Assembly (NCBI GenBank): GCA_943735955.1
Contig: OX030956.1
Coordinates: 359,001 to 423,000 of the forward strand
Origin: Piscicola geometra
Lineage: Eukaryota; Annelida; Clitellata; Hirudinida; Piscicolidae
Direction of reading: 5' to 3'
Length of the DNA stretch: 64,000 bases
A program made the translations under genes and the position numbers. Under the pieces are notes generated by a model. The model saw only the letters and a program-made list of their open reading frames with translations, did not search any database and was not told the DNA's origin. Below, one piece after another: positions 12,346-42,161 of this stretch. The stretch's first letter is position 1. Each line of letters opens with the position of its first letter.

Positions 12346-15300
12346 AATGATGGGGCTAATAATGGTGATGAAAATGATGGAGATAAAAGCATAAAATAAT
12401 AATAAAATCCACATATTTCTTCCTTATTTCAAATGAAAGTTTTGAAATTTAAACTAAGCATGGGCAATTGAACTTTTCTTTAGTGAACTTCGGTCCGTTA
12501 AACATCTATTTCTGTAAAAAAAAATAAACGAAAAAAAGTTAAACAATTATTCAATAACTTTTTTCTACAACAAGCAAATTTTTCTATTATTTTTAAATAA
12601 TATGAAATAATTGCTCTTTTTATTGTTAATTTGCAAATATTTTAATTGGGTAGAACAATATTTTGTTATCTGACATCCAAAACATCTTCTGAACGGGGTT
12701 TCAGTGCTTAAGGCAACATTTTTACTCAAAAAATAAAATATCTTACAATTAGACAAAAGTAATGAAGATGATGATGATGCTTGTAGAGATGGTGATGACG
12801 AAGAAGATTATCATGAGGATGAGAATTATGATGATGATGCTGAAAACACGCACCAATATTGATGTTCAAAAAGATTATATTGACACTTCTCTGAAGTAGA
12901 AAAAGATTGGCAAGAGACGGAATAATTTATTAGAAGCAAAAAAAGTTAACTTCAAATAAGTTGGTTTTTTCGTGGAAATAAGCCCCCACTTCAAAAGTAT
13001 TAGAAGTTATGATTGAATCGAGCTTGCGAAATTCTATCATAAAAATGAAATTAAAATTAATGATCAAACAACAGACTTTTGCGACTTGAAAATATATATA
13101 AACAAAATTGTCGCGTCTTTCTAAATTTTATTCCGAAACATGCATTATTTATAAATCATTCCTTGTCAAAAAGAAAAAAATCATTTTCAAATTATCTAAT
13201 TTTACAACAAAAATAATAAAACAAATTTAATATTTAAAGAACCTTATTAATTCAGAAAAGGTGTTTGATAGAGTGAAGTAGATGTGTGTTGTATCTTTTT
13301 CGAGCATATAGTGTAGTGTGTAGTGGCGGCAAAGACAATGGCGCGCACGCCTTTGAAGCTTATTGACAGTCCGTACGCTCAATATTTTGCAATAGAAACT
13401 GAAAAGAATGAAAGAAAATTTATAAAACAATATAAATTGAGAAGATTTTAACGAGTTTCCGGATGTGAATGCATTCTAAAATATATTTTTCTTTTAAAAA
13501 CTATGTTGGAACTTTTTATTCGTTTTTAAGACTCAAATTAATATGCGATGTATACATTGATTTGATAGAAATTAAATCTCAAAAATAAATTAACCCTATT
13601 TTAATCTTTTTTTGTATTCAACACTTCTTAATTTTCATAAGTTATGTATTTATATTTGAATAGAGCATGGTTTATAAAAAAATATGGTTGGCATGGTGAT
13701 GGTAGCAATAAACTAGCTGTACTTGTAATACTCTCATGGTTATCCCAAAAAGCATTGAGAATACTTGGCTAAATCAACATGAATTCTGGTGGATGTCGCT
13801 AAGCCTCGATTCCAACTACTTTAGTCAGCACTCTAAACGGAATAGCCTAAAATTTGGAATTGAAGTTGAAAATACCCAAACTAAATTTTAGAAAAAGAAA
13901 TGTTCAAGAAAATACACTAAGCATTAAATTCAAAGATAATAGTCGAGGAAATTGATGCTCAAAACTTTTAAAGAATTTGCAAGTTATTTCACACACATAT
14001 AAAAACAAACGCAGACAAACAAACAAACATAGAACGTCACTACAAAGTCATAACAGAGTGAGTGAAAACTGTTGGAGTGATGGAAAGAGAAAAGTGTGTC
14101 TAAAAACTCATCTGTGTGGGTGATTTGAGAAAAAAAAAAAGAAATAAATGAATAAAATAATACAAAATTATACAAAAAATGAATAAGAGAGAGAAAGAGA
14201 TAAAGAGAGATTTGAAGCTATCGCCTTTTCGATCGTATTTTCATGCATGTTTGTCACATGAGCACCTGTCTGTCACCCATGGGCGATCCTCCCATATTTG
14301 ATTTTTCTCTTTCACTAAGAAGCTTCAACACTGTCTTTTAAGATGTTCTTCTGCTGTATTCTAAGACTATTTTTCTTTATCGGGATCTACATGATAATCT
14401 TCAGTATCATTTATTTAACCATCCATTTTCATCATCATCATCATCATCAAGATCATCATTATGGTCATTACAGATAGATGACTTTCATCATAGCCAATCC
14501 AAAACCACACCAACAACCCCTAAAATATGCTAACATCCCTTCTTTGATCTTCTAGTGAAAGAATTTTGTCCCGATAAGCCTCTTCAGTCTTCTCAATGAA
14601 CACATTTATTTTATTCAATGCTTTTTATTCTATTAAGAGAATTTATTTCAGCAATTTAATAACACTCATCGGCTGTTTAGACGGGCGTATTTGTAGGCCG
14701 TTAACATTATTACCTTATTTTATCGCAGAAATAGCTGTCATCGCCACACTTTTTTATCCTATTCTCTCAAAAATTAATTTTCAAATTATTTTATATATAT
14801 ATATATTTTTTAGTATGTTTTATATTGACTTTTACAATGGTTTTTGTTATATGAATCTAGGCCGTGAAAGAGATTTGTTTATATCTTAAAACGTTTTTTC
14901 CACTTTTTCTTTGAGTTTTAGGGGTAAATATTAAATAAATATGGAATTAATGCATGAAATACATGAAGAATATAACAATGTGTTTTCCTCAAATACCTTT
15001 GACGAACTGAAAGTATTAAGAAATTGATCGGGAGAAAACAATAGACAAGACACGCTTTGCTGCAAACCGAATGTTTGAGCGCCACCATGACTCTAACTGG
15101 CTTCTCTATTTTCACGCTTCTTTTCGTTCCACTTTTTGATTGATTTTTTATGTTGTTTTTATTTTATTTTAATTGGTACATTTTATTTAAAAAAGAATTT
15201 ATATATAGAGTGAGTTTTATTTCTGTTCATTTGAGAGGAAAAACTCAAAAAACAATTAGTCGGAATAGTATAAATCTATTTGCATATTCAATAGTTTTAA

Positions 15301-16102
15301 TTAAAGATTTTCAATAGCATTCAGAAAAAAACCGAAAACGGATTTTCAAAGTAAATTTTGAAGACAGATAAAATATTTTATTGAAAAGTAATTTAAAAGA
15401 TTTTTAAAATACTGAAAAATAAAATTCTTGCAATATCTGCAAATATATGTAGTATAAAGTACTTTTTTTGTGTTTCATATTTTATTAATTATTTTTTATA
15501 TATTAACTTTTAATGACTAATATAATAATTAAACTTTGGTTTAACTAAATATTTAAAACGTCATACACTATTTAACCCATTTTTTGAGAGCATTCTACAA
15601 AGCAATAGATTCATGTGTGTCTTATAAATTTAAAAATGTATAAATACCAATATATATGCCAAACTCTCGAAGCCATTAAAAGCCTTTTAATGTGGTTTAT
15701 TAAACTTGTTTTTTCTTGAATATTCTATAAAAATCTCTATAGGTTAGAAATTTTTAAAAAAATGTTTTTTAAATTAAATTTAGTGATGTAAAACAAAAAA
15801 TATTAATGAAACTAAAAATGCATAAATTATTTTAACAAAAATTAATATCGACAACATAGTTGACAGCTGCTCAGAATATTTTTCAAAGTTGAGATACAAG
15901 TTTTGAGCATTTAATAGCGTTTACTTGAAACTTTTGAATTAAATAAAATGTCGAGCAATTAGGTATAGAAAGATCAAAAGGGCAAGATGTAAATCTTTTA
16001 AATGTTGTTTCCCTTCTTTTTACATTTGTTTATTTCTATTTCAATTTGTATTGCTCTTTGTCTGAATAACTATTTGAATTAAAAACCCTTTTATAAATTA
16101 TC

Positions 16103-16104
<2 letters not shown>

Positions 16105-16175
<71 letters not shown>

Positions 16176-16182
16176 GTTAGGG

Positions 16183-16257
<75 letters not shown>
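16105..16257. repeat. (AT)n microsatellite interrupted by a telomere-like fragment
   Basis: About 150 bp of alternating A and T is broken at 16172-16184 by TTAGGTTAGGGTT, one perfect and one shortened telomere unit. Perfect AT runs lie on both sides. Confidence 0.95.
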
Positions 16258-16258
<1 letters not shown>

Positions 16259-16894
16259 CTTTATAAAATAGGTTTTGAAATCGATTTTTAGATTTGTTAA
16301 ACAACTTTTCTTAAAATAACAAACTAAAAAGGAAAAAAATTGATTTTCAAAAATGTTCCAGCTTTTTCAATTTAACCGAGGGAGGTGTTATAAATCATGG
16401 AGAGAAAATTACTTGTCTTTCAATTGAAAAGCAAATTGAGATTTTCAAGTTGAGCGTTTTGGATGAAGAAGAAGGCGCTAAGCAGCTTCAAGCAGTGTTC
16501 AAGAAATGTAGAGAAGGCAAAGTCGATAAGAAAAAGAGGCAGAATTGATCACCATTGTCTTATCCAAAAATTTAGAAAATTCAAAATATTTGATGCTGTG
16601 GGAGAATTCACTATTTCGCACTAATTTTTGAAATTCTGAGCCTATTTATATCTTAAGATTTGCAAAAGTTAAATAATTTATAGCGATAAATACAACTTAA
16701 ACACAGTTTAAATTTTTATTTACATGTCTATGAATATAAATTTACCAAACTAAAATGTCGAAGTTTAATTTGTGGAAATGTTATTTGTCGATCTGAACTT
16801 GCAGATATTAAGCCATTAATCGCATCGCCATGTGTTTCAAGCAGCGCCTTCATCGGTTACTTAGCGATGTGAATCAATGCTTCAAAACTCACAG

Positions 16895-33799
<16,905 letters not shown>

Positions 33800-33893
33800 T
33801 TTTTTGTATTTCAGTTTTTAAATATTTTCCATATTTAAAACTTCAAAATATTAAATTGTTTATTTTGAAACATGCAAGTATTCTTTGATAAAA

Positions 33894-33899
33894 AATAAA
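33894..33899 (+). promoter_or_regulatory. Polyadenylation signal AATAAA of the L1-like gene
   Basis: AATAAA about 95 bp after the stop codon, in the expected position for the 3' end. Motif match only. Confidence 0.4.
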
Positions 33900-34051
33900 A
33901 ATTTATGGTGTTTGCTTTTAAGCTATTTTAAATAGCGTTTTCTCCATTTGTCTGTTACATACGGTTCAAAGTATTTTGAAAAAAAATTATTGCTTAAATA
34001 TTCTGAAGAAAATAAAATAATCTCAAAGAATATATTTAATAAAGAATACAA

Positions 34052-36689
34052 ATGACCGTTGCTTATGTTCAGGATATAGCTGAAGCTTCTGTTTTTGGAT
34101 TCTTAAAATTATTGCTAAGGTTATTGCGCAAACAACTATAACGCATTTTAAAAATTCTAATATTTTGGAACATATAGTCAGTTTTATATGAGACTAGTTA
34201 ATTAATTGTTTTTCGTTTAAATATTAAAAAAATTCTTTTATCAAATAACTGAAACTATCTAATATTATCAAAAAGATTGTGTTTTTATATTCTTAGATGG
34301 AAGGGAAGTTTATGGAAAATGGTTTGGAAGGAAATGTTTTTGTTCATGTCCATCTACTTCGCTATCTCCTTCCTATACAACTTTGTATTTGATGAATCAC
34401 AGCAACAGTAAGTTATTTTAATTTGAAATATATTCAAACTTTGGAAAAAAGCTTTAGATTAAACACTCTAAAATCCCAAGATATTTATAAAATATGTACC
34501 ATTACATAAATATAATTTATAATGCGAAATACATAAATACACATGAAAAAATGAAAAAGGATTTTTTTCAAAAATGAAGGACATACCAGATGATAGCGCA
34601 GTACTGCAACACGAACAGCTACCAAATTCCTCTCGACTTCGTTATCGGCTTTTACGTCAGCGAAGTGACCACTCGTTTCTACCAGCTCTTCAACACCATC
34701 CCCTTCCCTCACAGTGCAGCCCTCTACGCCAACATTTTGATTCTTGGCAACGGTGAAACATCGAGAAAGATTCGTCGAACTCTCGTCAGGTTGCTTTTTT
34801 CTCATTTCGTATTTGAATAGATCTGAATCTGAATAAATTGAAAAAGTTTGATTCATTGAAATTAACGCTTTGAATGAATTCGCATCAAGTATATTTCCAT
34901 TTAATGTTCACAATTCAAATAAAGACTACGAAATTAAAACATTAACAAAATTCGATTAAAAACACAAAAGACCATGACTACACCGAAACAATAGCTACCT
35001 ACCCGCACCCGCATCCCGCCCTTCCATCTAAGGTACCTGTGTTGCACGTTCGCGCTGGTCATGAGATCGATCTGCATGCCGGTGAAAAAGAGGTTTCCCA
35101 CCATTCACCACCTGGTCGAGGTGGGTTTGGCGACCGAGGAGGAGGTCGCAGCGCTCGAAAAGGACACCTACAACTTTTACATTCCGTGCGTCTGGGCCAC
35201 CACCCTGATCAACCACTCCGCCAGGATTGGTCTCATCAGGAGTTTCCACGATAAAGAACGCCTGATAGAGGTGGTCTGGTGTGGATGGTGTTTTTAATCG
35301 AATGGTTGAGTGTTAGAAGAGCAGTACAATACAATGAAATACAATACAATACAATTCAAATTAATAAAACAAAATACTATACACAGTACGATACAATAGA
35401 ACTTGAATAAGCGTTTTCTATTTGATGACAAACTTGACACTTGGTAGAAAAAAGCTCTTTATTTATGCTTGCGTGGAATAAGACAATAAAATTTAACAAC
35501 GCGTTATAACCACGGCATTAACAACAAGTTATAACATTTGCAACATTTAACAACGCGTTAGAACACTGGCACTGACATTGACTCAGAAAGTGAACACTTT
35601 CCGCACGAGCTGCATGTACATGGTGAGGTACGACTGGGTGAACCTGCCTCTCGTCTACTCGCAGGTGAGGTCCTACTATCATCATCAGCAGCATCATCAT
35701 CAGCTTCACTGTATGCCACTATCATCAGTTACCATGTCTTAAAAATCCTTCTATTCATACATCCATCAATCCATGGATCAATCCATCCATCCATCCATCT
35801 TCTCATCGCACATGCTCACCTATCCAGGTAGTCTCTTTGGCAGTCTACTTGTTCTGCTTTGTATCGCTGTTGGGCAGGTACGACTTCGTCGAGACCGGTC
35901 CGCATGAGACCGCTTTTCCCTTCTTCACCTTCCTGCAATTCGTCTTCTACATCTCTTGGCTTAAGGTGGGTGGATGGATGAATAGATGGATGGATGGATG
36001 TATTGATGGATGAATTGATGGATGAAGCAAACATGCGCTTGAAAGGTGGGTCAGAGCATGTCGAACCCGTATGGCGAGGACGACGACGACTTCGAGGGCA
36101 ACTACCTCGTGGACACCTTCCTCCGCGTTAGAAGTTAAAATCTCCGTTTCTCAAATATAACTATATTATACGGTCATAACGTAACATTAATTTACTTGGA
36201 GAGTAAGTTTAAATAAGGGTGAAAATACTCAGATTGAAAATCGGGGTAAATACAAACGCACCCGAGAATCTCTCCCTCCCCCAGGACTCATACTTGATCG
36301 TGGAACGCTCCAAGAGCAACATCCCAACGCCTGCGAGGGATCGGCACTGGGACTTCGTGGACTTCGGCATGCCAGAGTCGCCGATGGCCGACAAGGGAGA
36401 GTACATCGGATCAGCCGGTGGTCTGCAGTGAGTGCTGGGGCCGCCTAGTGCTTGGAGGGAAATAAATGGGTTTGGGTTACGAGATGGTTATGGTTATACG
36501 GCCAAAATAGACCTCGGGCAAAATAGTCTTTAAAAAATAACCTTCAACAAAATTTGACCATGGGCAAGGTCTTCACTTCCACACCTCGTCTGCAGGGTGA
36601 AGGAAGAGCTGGCAAAGATGGTGGACATCGAGCCACCGGAAGTGAAGGAAAAACTCTCGAGAGAAACGCAAGGGTTATCGCCATTGTGA
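34052..36689 (+). CDS. Bestrophin, calcium-activated anion channel
   Basis: Nine exons, phases closing to 386 residues: 34052-34119, 34297-34407, 34580-34789, 35033-35270, 35587-35664, 35828-35965, 36046-36126, 36285-36427, 36596-36689. It starts MTVAYV, as bestrophins usually start MTV.Y, followed by LLLRWKGS. Bestrophins form homopentameric Ca-gated chloride/bicarbonate channels in plasma or internal membranes. The neck region IPLDFVIGFYV keeps the Ile-Phe-Phe hydrophobic gate residues. The Ca-clasp NPYGEDDDDFEGN is intact, as are RYDWVNLPLVYSQ and the PFFTFLQFVFYISWLK membrane segment. The usually conserved RWW after the neck is RFY here. The C-terminal tail is short compared with the vertebrate paralogues (over 470 aa). 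It lies 253 bp downstream of the L1-like stop and converges with SmgGDS. Assignment to the family is firm; the paralogue is not resolvable. Confidence 0.96.
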
Positions 36690-37111
36690 AGCGCTGTTGT
36701 TGACAAGTTGATCAAAAGGCCTCATTGTGCTAGTTGCTCGTTGAGATGCTGGGAAGAATCTTTATGTTTTGCGAGTCTTAAGAGATTTACTGCATGAAAA
36801 GAAGTGGTACTTTATATTTGAGGCGAACTAAACACACAAAAAACACACAATTCAAGCAACTGGCATCTAGAATACACTAGCACATTTGAAACACCAACGA
36901 CATTAAAAGCTCTTGCTAAAAAGTCTACCAAATCGATTGAACCTACTCACTAATTGGTCAAACATCAATAGAACACATTCGCACACTAGTGTTCGTTGTC
37001 TGCCCCAACACATCAAAACTCTTGAAAAGGCAGGGAAACGTTGACTGGAGAAAGATATATATTTGATACATACTATGCTATTTTAATATATATCTATGGG
37101 GGAGGGGCGTC

Positions 37112-39468
37112 TCATGCGATGTTCAGTAATATCTTGGTGATCCTGTGGTCGTCATGGCAGGTGTAGTGCTCCTTCACGCCCCCGTACAACTTCGCCTTTG
37201 AGAACTCCACACACAGGCAGTCTGTTGTTGTTGGCGTTGTTGTTGTTGTTGTTGTTGGCGTTGTTGTTGTGAGGTTGTTGTTGTTGTTGTTGTTGTGAGG
37301 TTGTTGTTGTGAGGTTGTTGTTGTGAGGTTGTTGGGGAGTGATTGAGGGGATTATAGAGCCATAGTTTATGGCATGAAGGATTTAATAACTTATAGGCGA
37401 CTTATTTTATTAGTCAATACATTATTTTTTTACACCTTTAAGACAGTTTAGAAAAGTTGAAAAATTGAAACTAAAGTTACAGCGAGTAACTGACGGATGT
37501 TTTTAGAAAGAACGACAAGGTTCAGAGCGTTGCAGATGACTTCAATGGGCTGGCTGGAAGGGGGCGGCAGTGTGGGAGGGGGTGGCGAGGGGAAGTTTGG
37601 AGGCAGGGTTGGGTAGGGAGCTTCTGGTAGGAGGATTCCTTGTATTTTCCTGCAGACTTCGCTCGAGAGATCTTCCAAGTGGACGTCACCTTGGAGATGT
37701 AGTGCTATAGAAATGAACACGTCATGCATTCCCCCTCCCCCCATCAGAGCCATCACACCACAAACACCCGCTATGAAGAACTCACTGAACACAAGAACCA
37801 TGCAACACACAATGTATATATACAAGTTGCATCACTCAGAATGTAAGACACTAAATGATGTCACAAACATAAACCATGAGATGCCCACTTATGCAACCAA
37901 ATGCGATGCGGTTATTAGATACAAATAAAATAACAAAACCACTATAGAAGCCAAAAGACCTACGTTGGTTTAACTCCCTTAACTGAAACCACCACGGGAT
38001 ACGCACCTATGGCCCTCTGAAGGAGGAGGTGGATGAAGGCGAGAAGTGCTTCGTTCCTCATGATGAAGTGTTCGCAGTCGAGCAGTTTGAGGGTGTTTGC
38101 CAGTGCGTTGAAGTGCACCAGACGTTCCAGGACCGCTTCCTCTGTGCTGCTGCGAACCATGCAAGCGTACAAACGCAGTGCTTCCGCTGGTGTGGTTGGT
38201 GTGGTGTGGTTGATGTGGTGTGGTTGGTGTGGTGTGGTTGGTGTGATGTGGTGTGGTTGGTGTAATGTGGTTGAGAGTAGATACTTCAATCAGATTATAT
38301 ACTAGGGTATAAAACATTTATACCAATAATTAATTTTTATTTAAAATACTGGTTTATGATTTCTCTTATGAATTGTGAGCTAGAACATGAAGCATAAAAA
38401 GGCTTACACATGACTCCCTTGTGGTCGTTGGAGGTGGAGTGGTCGAGCAGTTTCATGAAGTTGTCGTCTGCCACCACCTTGCCCACCACGCCCTCTGTCG
38501 CAAGATCTTCACGATTAAAACTACTCGAAGCAACAATATGCTATAGTGACTATAACCATTCATTGTTTAAAAGCTGCATAGCATTTGTTTGTTTACTATC
38601 CGATATCGAATCGAATACTCGGCACCGTTCCAGTAATGAATCATTAAACTTAAAGCTGAAAACGAGCATGAAAGGATTATTTACAGTTATACTTTTCAAA
38701 CAATGATATGGATAAATATTAAAAAACTAGACTAATTTATAAAAGTATTGAGTTAATTAATTAAAATAATGTTATTAATTATTAATAAGTCTTGTGGAAA
38801 AAACCCACCGTTCTTGGTAGCCATCATCCTGAGGCAGGCAAGTATTTTGAAGAGAACAGTGAGGGAGGGAGTGGACGAGAAGGTGAGGCATGCGTCCACC
38901 ACCCCCACCAGGCCTTCCCTGTTGAATGCTGGAAGGGTGGGAAGTTGGGAATGACAAGCATCTTCATCATCATCATCATCATCATCATCCTCATCATCAT
39001 CATCAATACTAGAAACCCTGGAAACATTCGATTTTTATCAAGTTAAATCAACCAAACACCTTCAACATCAATGAGCCTTTTATTTACTGATTAATTAGTC
39101 AATTTACTTCACAAAAAGAACTAAACAAGAGATAACACTACGTCATACGTGAGATGGCGAGGTTAACAAAAGTCCCGAAGATGGCGTGTTGGATGAGAGC
39201 GGAGGGAGTGGAGGGAGTGGAGGGAGTGGAGGGAGTGGAGGGAGGGTGCAGTGACAACAACTCCAACAACTCGGCCACAATGCCACTCTTTATCAACTCC
39301 TTGCAGTTATTGTCTGTTGTTTGTGTTGTGGTTGTTGTTGTATTTGTTATTTAAGTAGTTGTGTTAATATCGTTGTTGATGGACATTTAAAAAGAGTTTT
39401 CACACTAGATTAAGTGAGCCTCACTTCATCATTTAACACTTTTGAAGTTAGATGAATTTAATGATGAC

Positions 39469-39508
<40 letters not shown>

Positions 39509-42161
39509 ATCATGGTGATGACGATCATCAATACCATGCACGCACACACCTGATCTGGCGAAATTGCACATGGCGAAGACACCAGCGGTCTGCAGCTTGA
39601 GTTCCTGGGAGGGTGGCAGCCAGGCCCTGAGGCACTTGTACACCCTGCCCCTCCCTCCCTCGAACAACTCCTCCATGCTTTCGTCTGTTGTGGGTGGTGG
39701 GGGTGGTGGTGGAGGGAGTGGTGGAGGTGGTGGTGGAGGGAGTGGGAAGTGTGTGGTTTAGAGTGGTTAGTATGCGGTAGTGAGCTGTATGTGGTGGTTG
39801 TGGTGTGGCGGTGGAAATTGATTGGTGGATAATCGTGCCTTTGAGAATGATGGGTAGCCGTGGCATTTGGTTGAGTTATGCATCGATAAGATCATGATCA
39901 TGACGATCATGACGATGAAAATGACTTCTCATGATGATCATGATGACGACGATAATGACCATGATGATGATTATAAGCAACTACCTCCGGTGAGAAGAAG
40001 AACTATGAAATCGTTGATTTGTTCGGTGAGTTTAAGGCCAGTGTCGGCATCACCAGCCCCTGAGCCTGAGCCCTCCATCAGTGAGACCAGCTTAGCCACA
40101 AATCCCGAGCGACACAAACTCAATTTAACGTCATCTGGGTGGGATTGGGTGATGAGTGGAATAGGGATGAAGAGTGAGAAGTAATTTAACGGTTAAAGGA
40201 TGGTGATGTATTATCAATCAATCAAATTTTTAAATATATAATTTTAAAAGCGCTACATAAATCTTATAGACATTTATGTTGGTTTTTAATTTTTACTAAA
40301 TCTTAGCTAATTTAATAAGATTTTATTTTAATGTGGTCTCAGTGATGCTTGAAGATGCATTAAATACAATGGAACTGACTGTCTTCAGCAAAGGTGCCCA
40401 GGTTCTGGAAGAGAGAGTCGATGGTTTGTTGGTCATGTGACGACCTCAAGAGGTCAAGAAAGAGGTCATGCGTGCTCGAGAGGGTCACGAAGGCCTTCAA
40501 CTGCGCTGTTGAGATGCCGTTTGATAACTAATTGATCAGTTAAATAATGAGTTAATTTCACTTATTTTGACGACTAATTAACAAATTTAATATTCTAATG
40601 ACTTATATACAACTTCAATTATAATTAACACATTAAATCGGCCAATCAATTAGTCCTACGTTTGGAGAGGTCGTACAGCTCGAGGATACTGAAGCAGACA
40701 TCGGCCAGGACATCCGAGCAGACAGGCTGACTCATCATCCTGCCCGTCACCTCCATCAGACCAGCCTCGAGCACTGCCTTCTGGAGGTCGTCTGAGGTGG
40801 ATGGAGGTGATGGAGAGGATGGAGGGAGGGATGGAGGGAAAGAGGGGATGGAGAGAAGGAGGGGATTGAGGGAAGGAGGGGATGGAGGAAGAGAGGGAGG
40901 GAAGTAATGGAGGGAAGGATGGAGGGAAGGATGAAGGGAAGGATGGAGGAAAGGATGGAGGGAAGGATGGAGGGAAGGATGGGAGGAGTTGTATGGGGGT
41001 GGTGAGTGGAGTAAGTTGATTGGTCAAGTAAACATTTTAGAAGAAATTTTTTAATGCAATTCTTCACGAAATCCCTGCAAAAATTAATGAAAACTTGTTT
41101 AAAGTTTTGAAAGAATGAGCTTCTTAGGCGAATACCAATAAAAACATTTTAAAACTATTATCATCATGCCTATTTATCATCAAAACTATCATAACATTAT
41201 AATACATAATATACAGTATGGTATAGCACAGTATAACATGTTATTATGCATTCCAACCAACTGACCATTGTCATAGAGAAGATTCATCAGTGCTGAGGCA
41301 GCAGTCTTGAGGTGTTTGTGTGGGAAGGTGGCAGGGTGTGGTGTGTCAGTGGAGGTGACAGTGGTGACAGCAGTTGTGGGAGAAGCTACATCCTTGGAAA
41401 GATCAGTGCTGGAAAGTTCTGGAATGTTGGAAGGGGAGGAAGATGTTTGAATGGTGTCACAGAGGTGGTTGAGCAGTTGAAGCAGAGAAAGATGACATTT
41501 ATGCTCCAAAGCCAGCTTCCTTGCTGCGTCTGTTGATAGGAAAGACAATTTAAATAGAGAGAAAATTTATTTTTATTGAAACTGAAACAGTTGTTAATTT
41601 GAATTCAAACCAACCCGAGTCATAACAGACATTTCCCAGAACTCTGCATGCTTGGAAGGAGACATTTTCATCTTCTTCCCCTTTGTACTTCAAAAGGGAG
41701 GTGGTCAAGTGTTCGAAAATGACTTCCTTCAGACACAAGTTCCTTCCAAAATCTTGGGTATAATGGAATAGTAATTATAAAATATGGAACCATTAAAAAG
41801 ATAATAATTATAAATATAATGTATAGTTTCAGTAACCTGTTTTAGCGATCTCAGCAACAATTTGAAGAATTGAATAGACAGTCTCATCAGTAATGGCTGA
41901 GTTTGAGAACTTCAATAATAAACTTTCTAAAAATTCTTCATTCATGTAGTCTTTGTATTCTTCTTCAGGCTTATCAGACAACTCTGTTTAATGTGTTTAT
42001 TAAAATTTAATAATTAAACAAACTTTATTTAATTTAAGAATAAATGAGTTAACTCAATTTTTTAAAAAGACATGCTTACCAATTCCTTTGAGTTTTGCCA
42101 TTACTTCATCTAATGAAGTGTGTCTTTGGACATCTTTTACAATCGCTTTATCTGAAACCAT
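37112..42161 (-). CDS. RAP1GDS1: Rap1 GTPase-GDP dissociation stimulator 1 (SmgGDS), armadillo-repeat protein
   Basis: Fourteen exons, 681 residues, from 5': 42161-42080, 41983-41837, 41752-41615, 41529-41266, 40791-40660, 40505-40380, 40134-39985, 39684-39550, 39313-39149, 38928-38809, 38494-38408, 38186-38007, 37704-37495, 37221-37112. All phases close. SmgGDS binds prenylated or polybasic small GTPases (Rap1, RhoA, Rac, K-Ras) as chaperone and weak exchange factor in the cytosol. Armadillo-repeat signatures match the family: QACRVLGNVCYDS, NDVKLSLCRSGFV, MEELFEGGRG, CNFARS, KSGIVAELLELL, FIMRNEALLAFIHLLL. It is longer than the human 607 aa because of insertions: a Ser/Thr-rich loop in exon 4, a PST repeat in exon 9 and a Pro-rich loop in exon 13. 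Its 5' end lies 374 bp from the divergent broken ORF at 42536. The first exon and the C-terminal exon are less conserved and so less certain. Confidence 0.94.
37219..37340. repeat. GTT-rich low-complexity repeat in SmgGDS last intron
   Basis: Runs of GTTGTT interspersed with GTTGTGAG units immediately upstream (minus-strand sense) of the last SmgGDS exon. On the minus strand it forms a CAACAA run ending in the acceptor. Confidence 0.9.
38187..38272. repeat. Short TGTGGTTGGTG tandem repeat in SmgGDS intron
   Basis: Imperfect copies of TGGTTGGTGTGGTG lie directly at the acceptor side of the exon at 38007-38186. Confidence 0.85.
39201..39246. repeat. In-frame 9-bp repeat within SmgGDS exon 9
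   Basis: Five copies of GAGGGAGTG on the plus strand encode a Pro-Ser-Thr repeat on the coding strand between two armadillo helices. The length is a multiple of three, so the frame is kept. Confidence 0.85.
39455..39512. repeat. (GAT)n microsatellite
   Basis: About 17 GAT triplets in the SmgGDS intron between exons 8 and 9; similar shorter tracts occur at 38960-39003 and 49490-49540. Confidence 0.95.
40200..40272 (+). repeat. Degenerate retroelement tail
   Basis: ATCAATCAATCAAAT followed by AAAAGCGCTACATAAAT recalls the GCGCTA tail motif shared with other copies in the window. It lies in an intron of SmgGDS. Confidence 0.35.
40795..40990. repeat. GGATGGAGGGAA minisatellite in SmgGDS intron
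   Basis: Imperfect tandem copies of GGATGGAGGGAA begin right next to the acceptor of the exon at 40660-40791. The pyrimidine-rich complementary strand extends the polypyrimidine tract of that acceptor. Confidence 0.9.

Larger units (their letters stand above)
8618..16894. other. Probable large first intron, AT-rich, with minisatellite and AT tract
   Basis: Apart from the 12-bp minisatellite (10097-12345) and the AT dinucleotide tract (16105-16257), this stretch is AT-rich with CAT/GAT-rich flanks at 9830-9965 and 12760-12840. No exon with the Cys-Trp-Cys pattern of Ig domains 1-5 was found. A coding-like frame of about 60 codons at 16356-16546 ends in TGA and is unassigned. Confidence 0.5.

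Noticed and set aside
10051..12414. Very long open frames (765-787 codons) on both strands
   Set aside because: They arise only because a 12-bp tandem unit without stops is repeated; the products are monotonous and none has a start, splice or homology signal.
38029..38305. Plus-strand frames over SmgGDS exon 12
   Set aside because: They are shadows of the minus-strand exon, whose translation matches the family and joins in phase with its neighbours.
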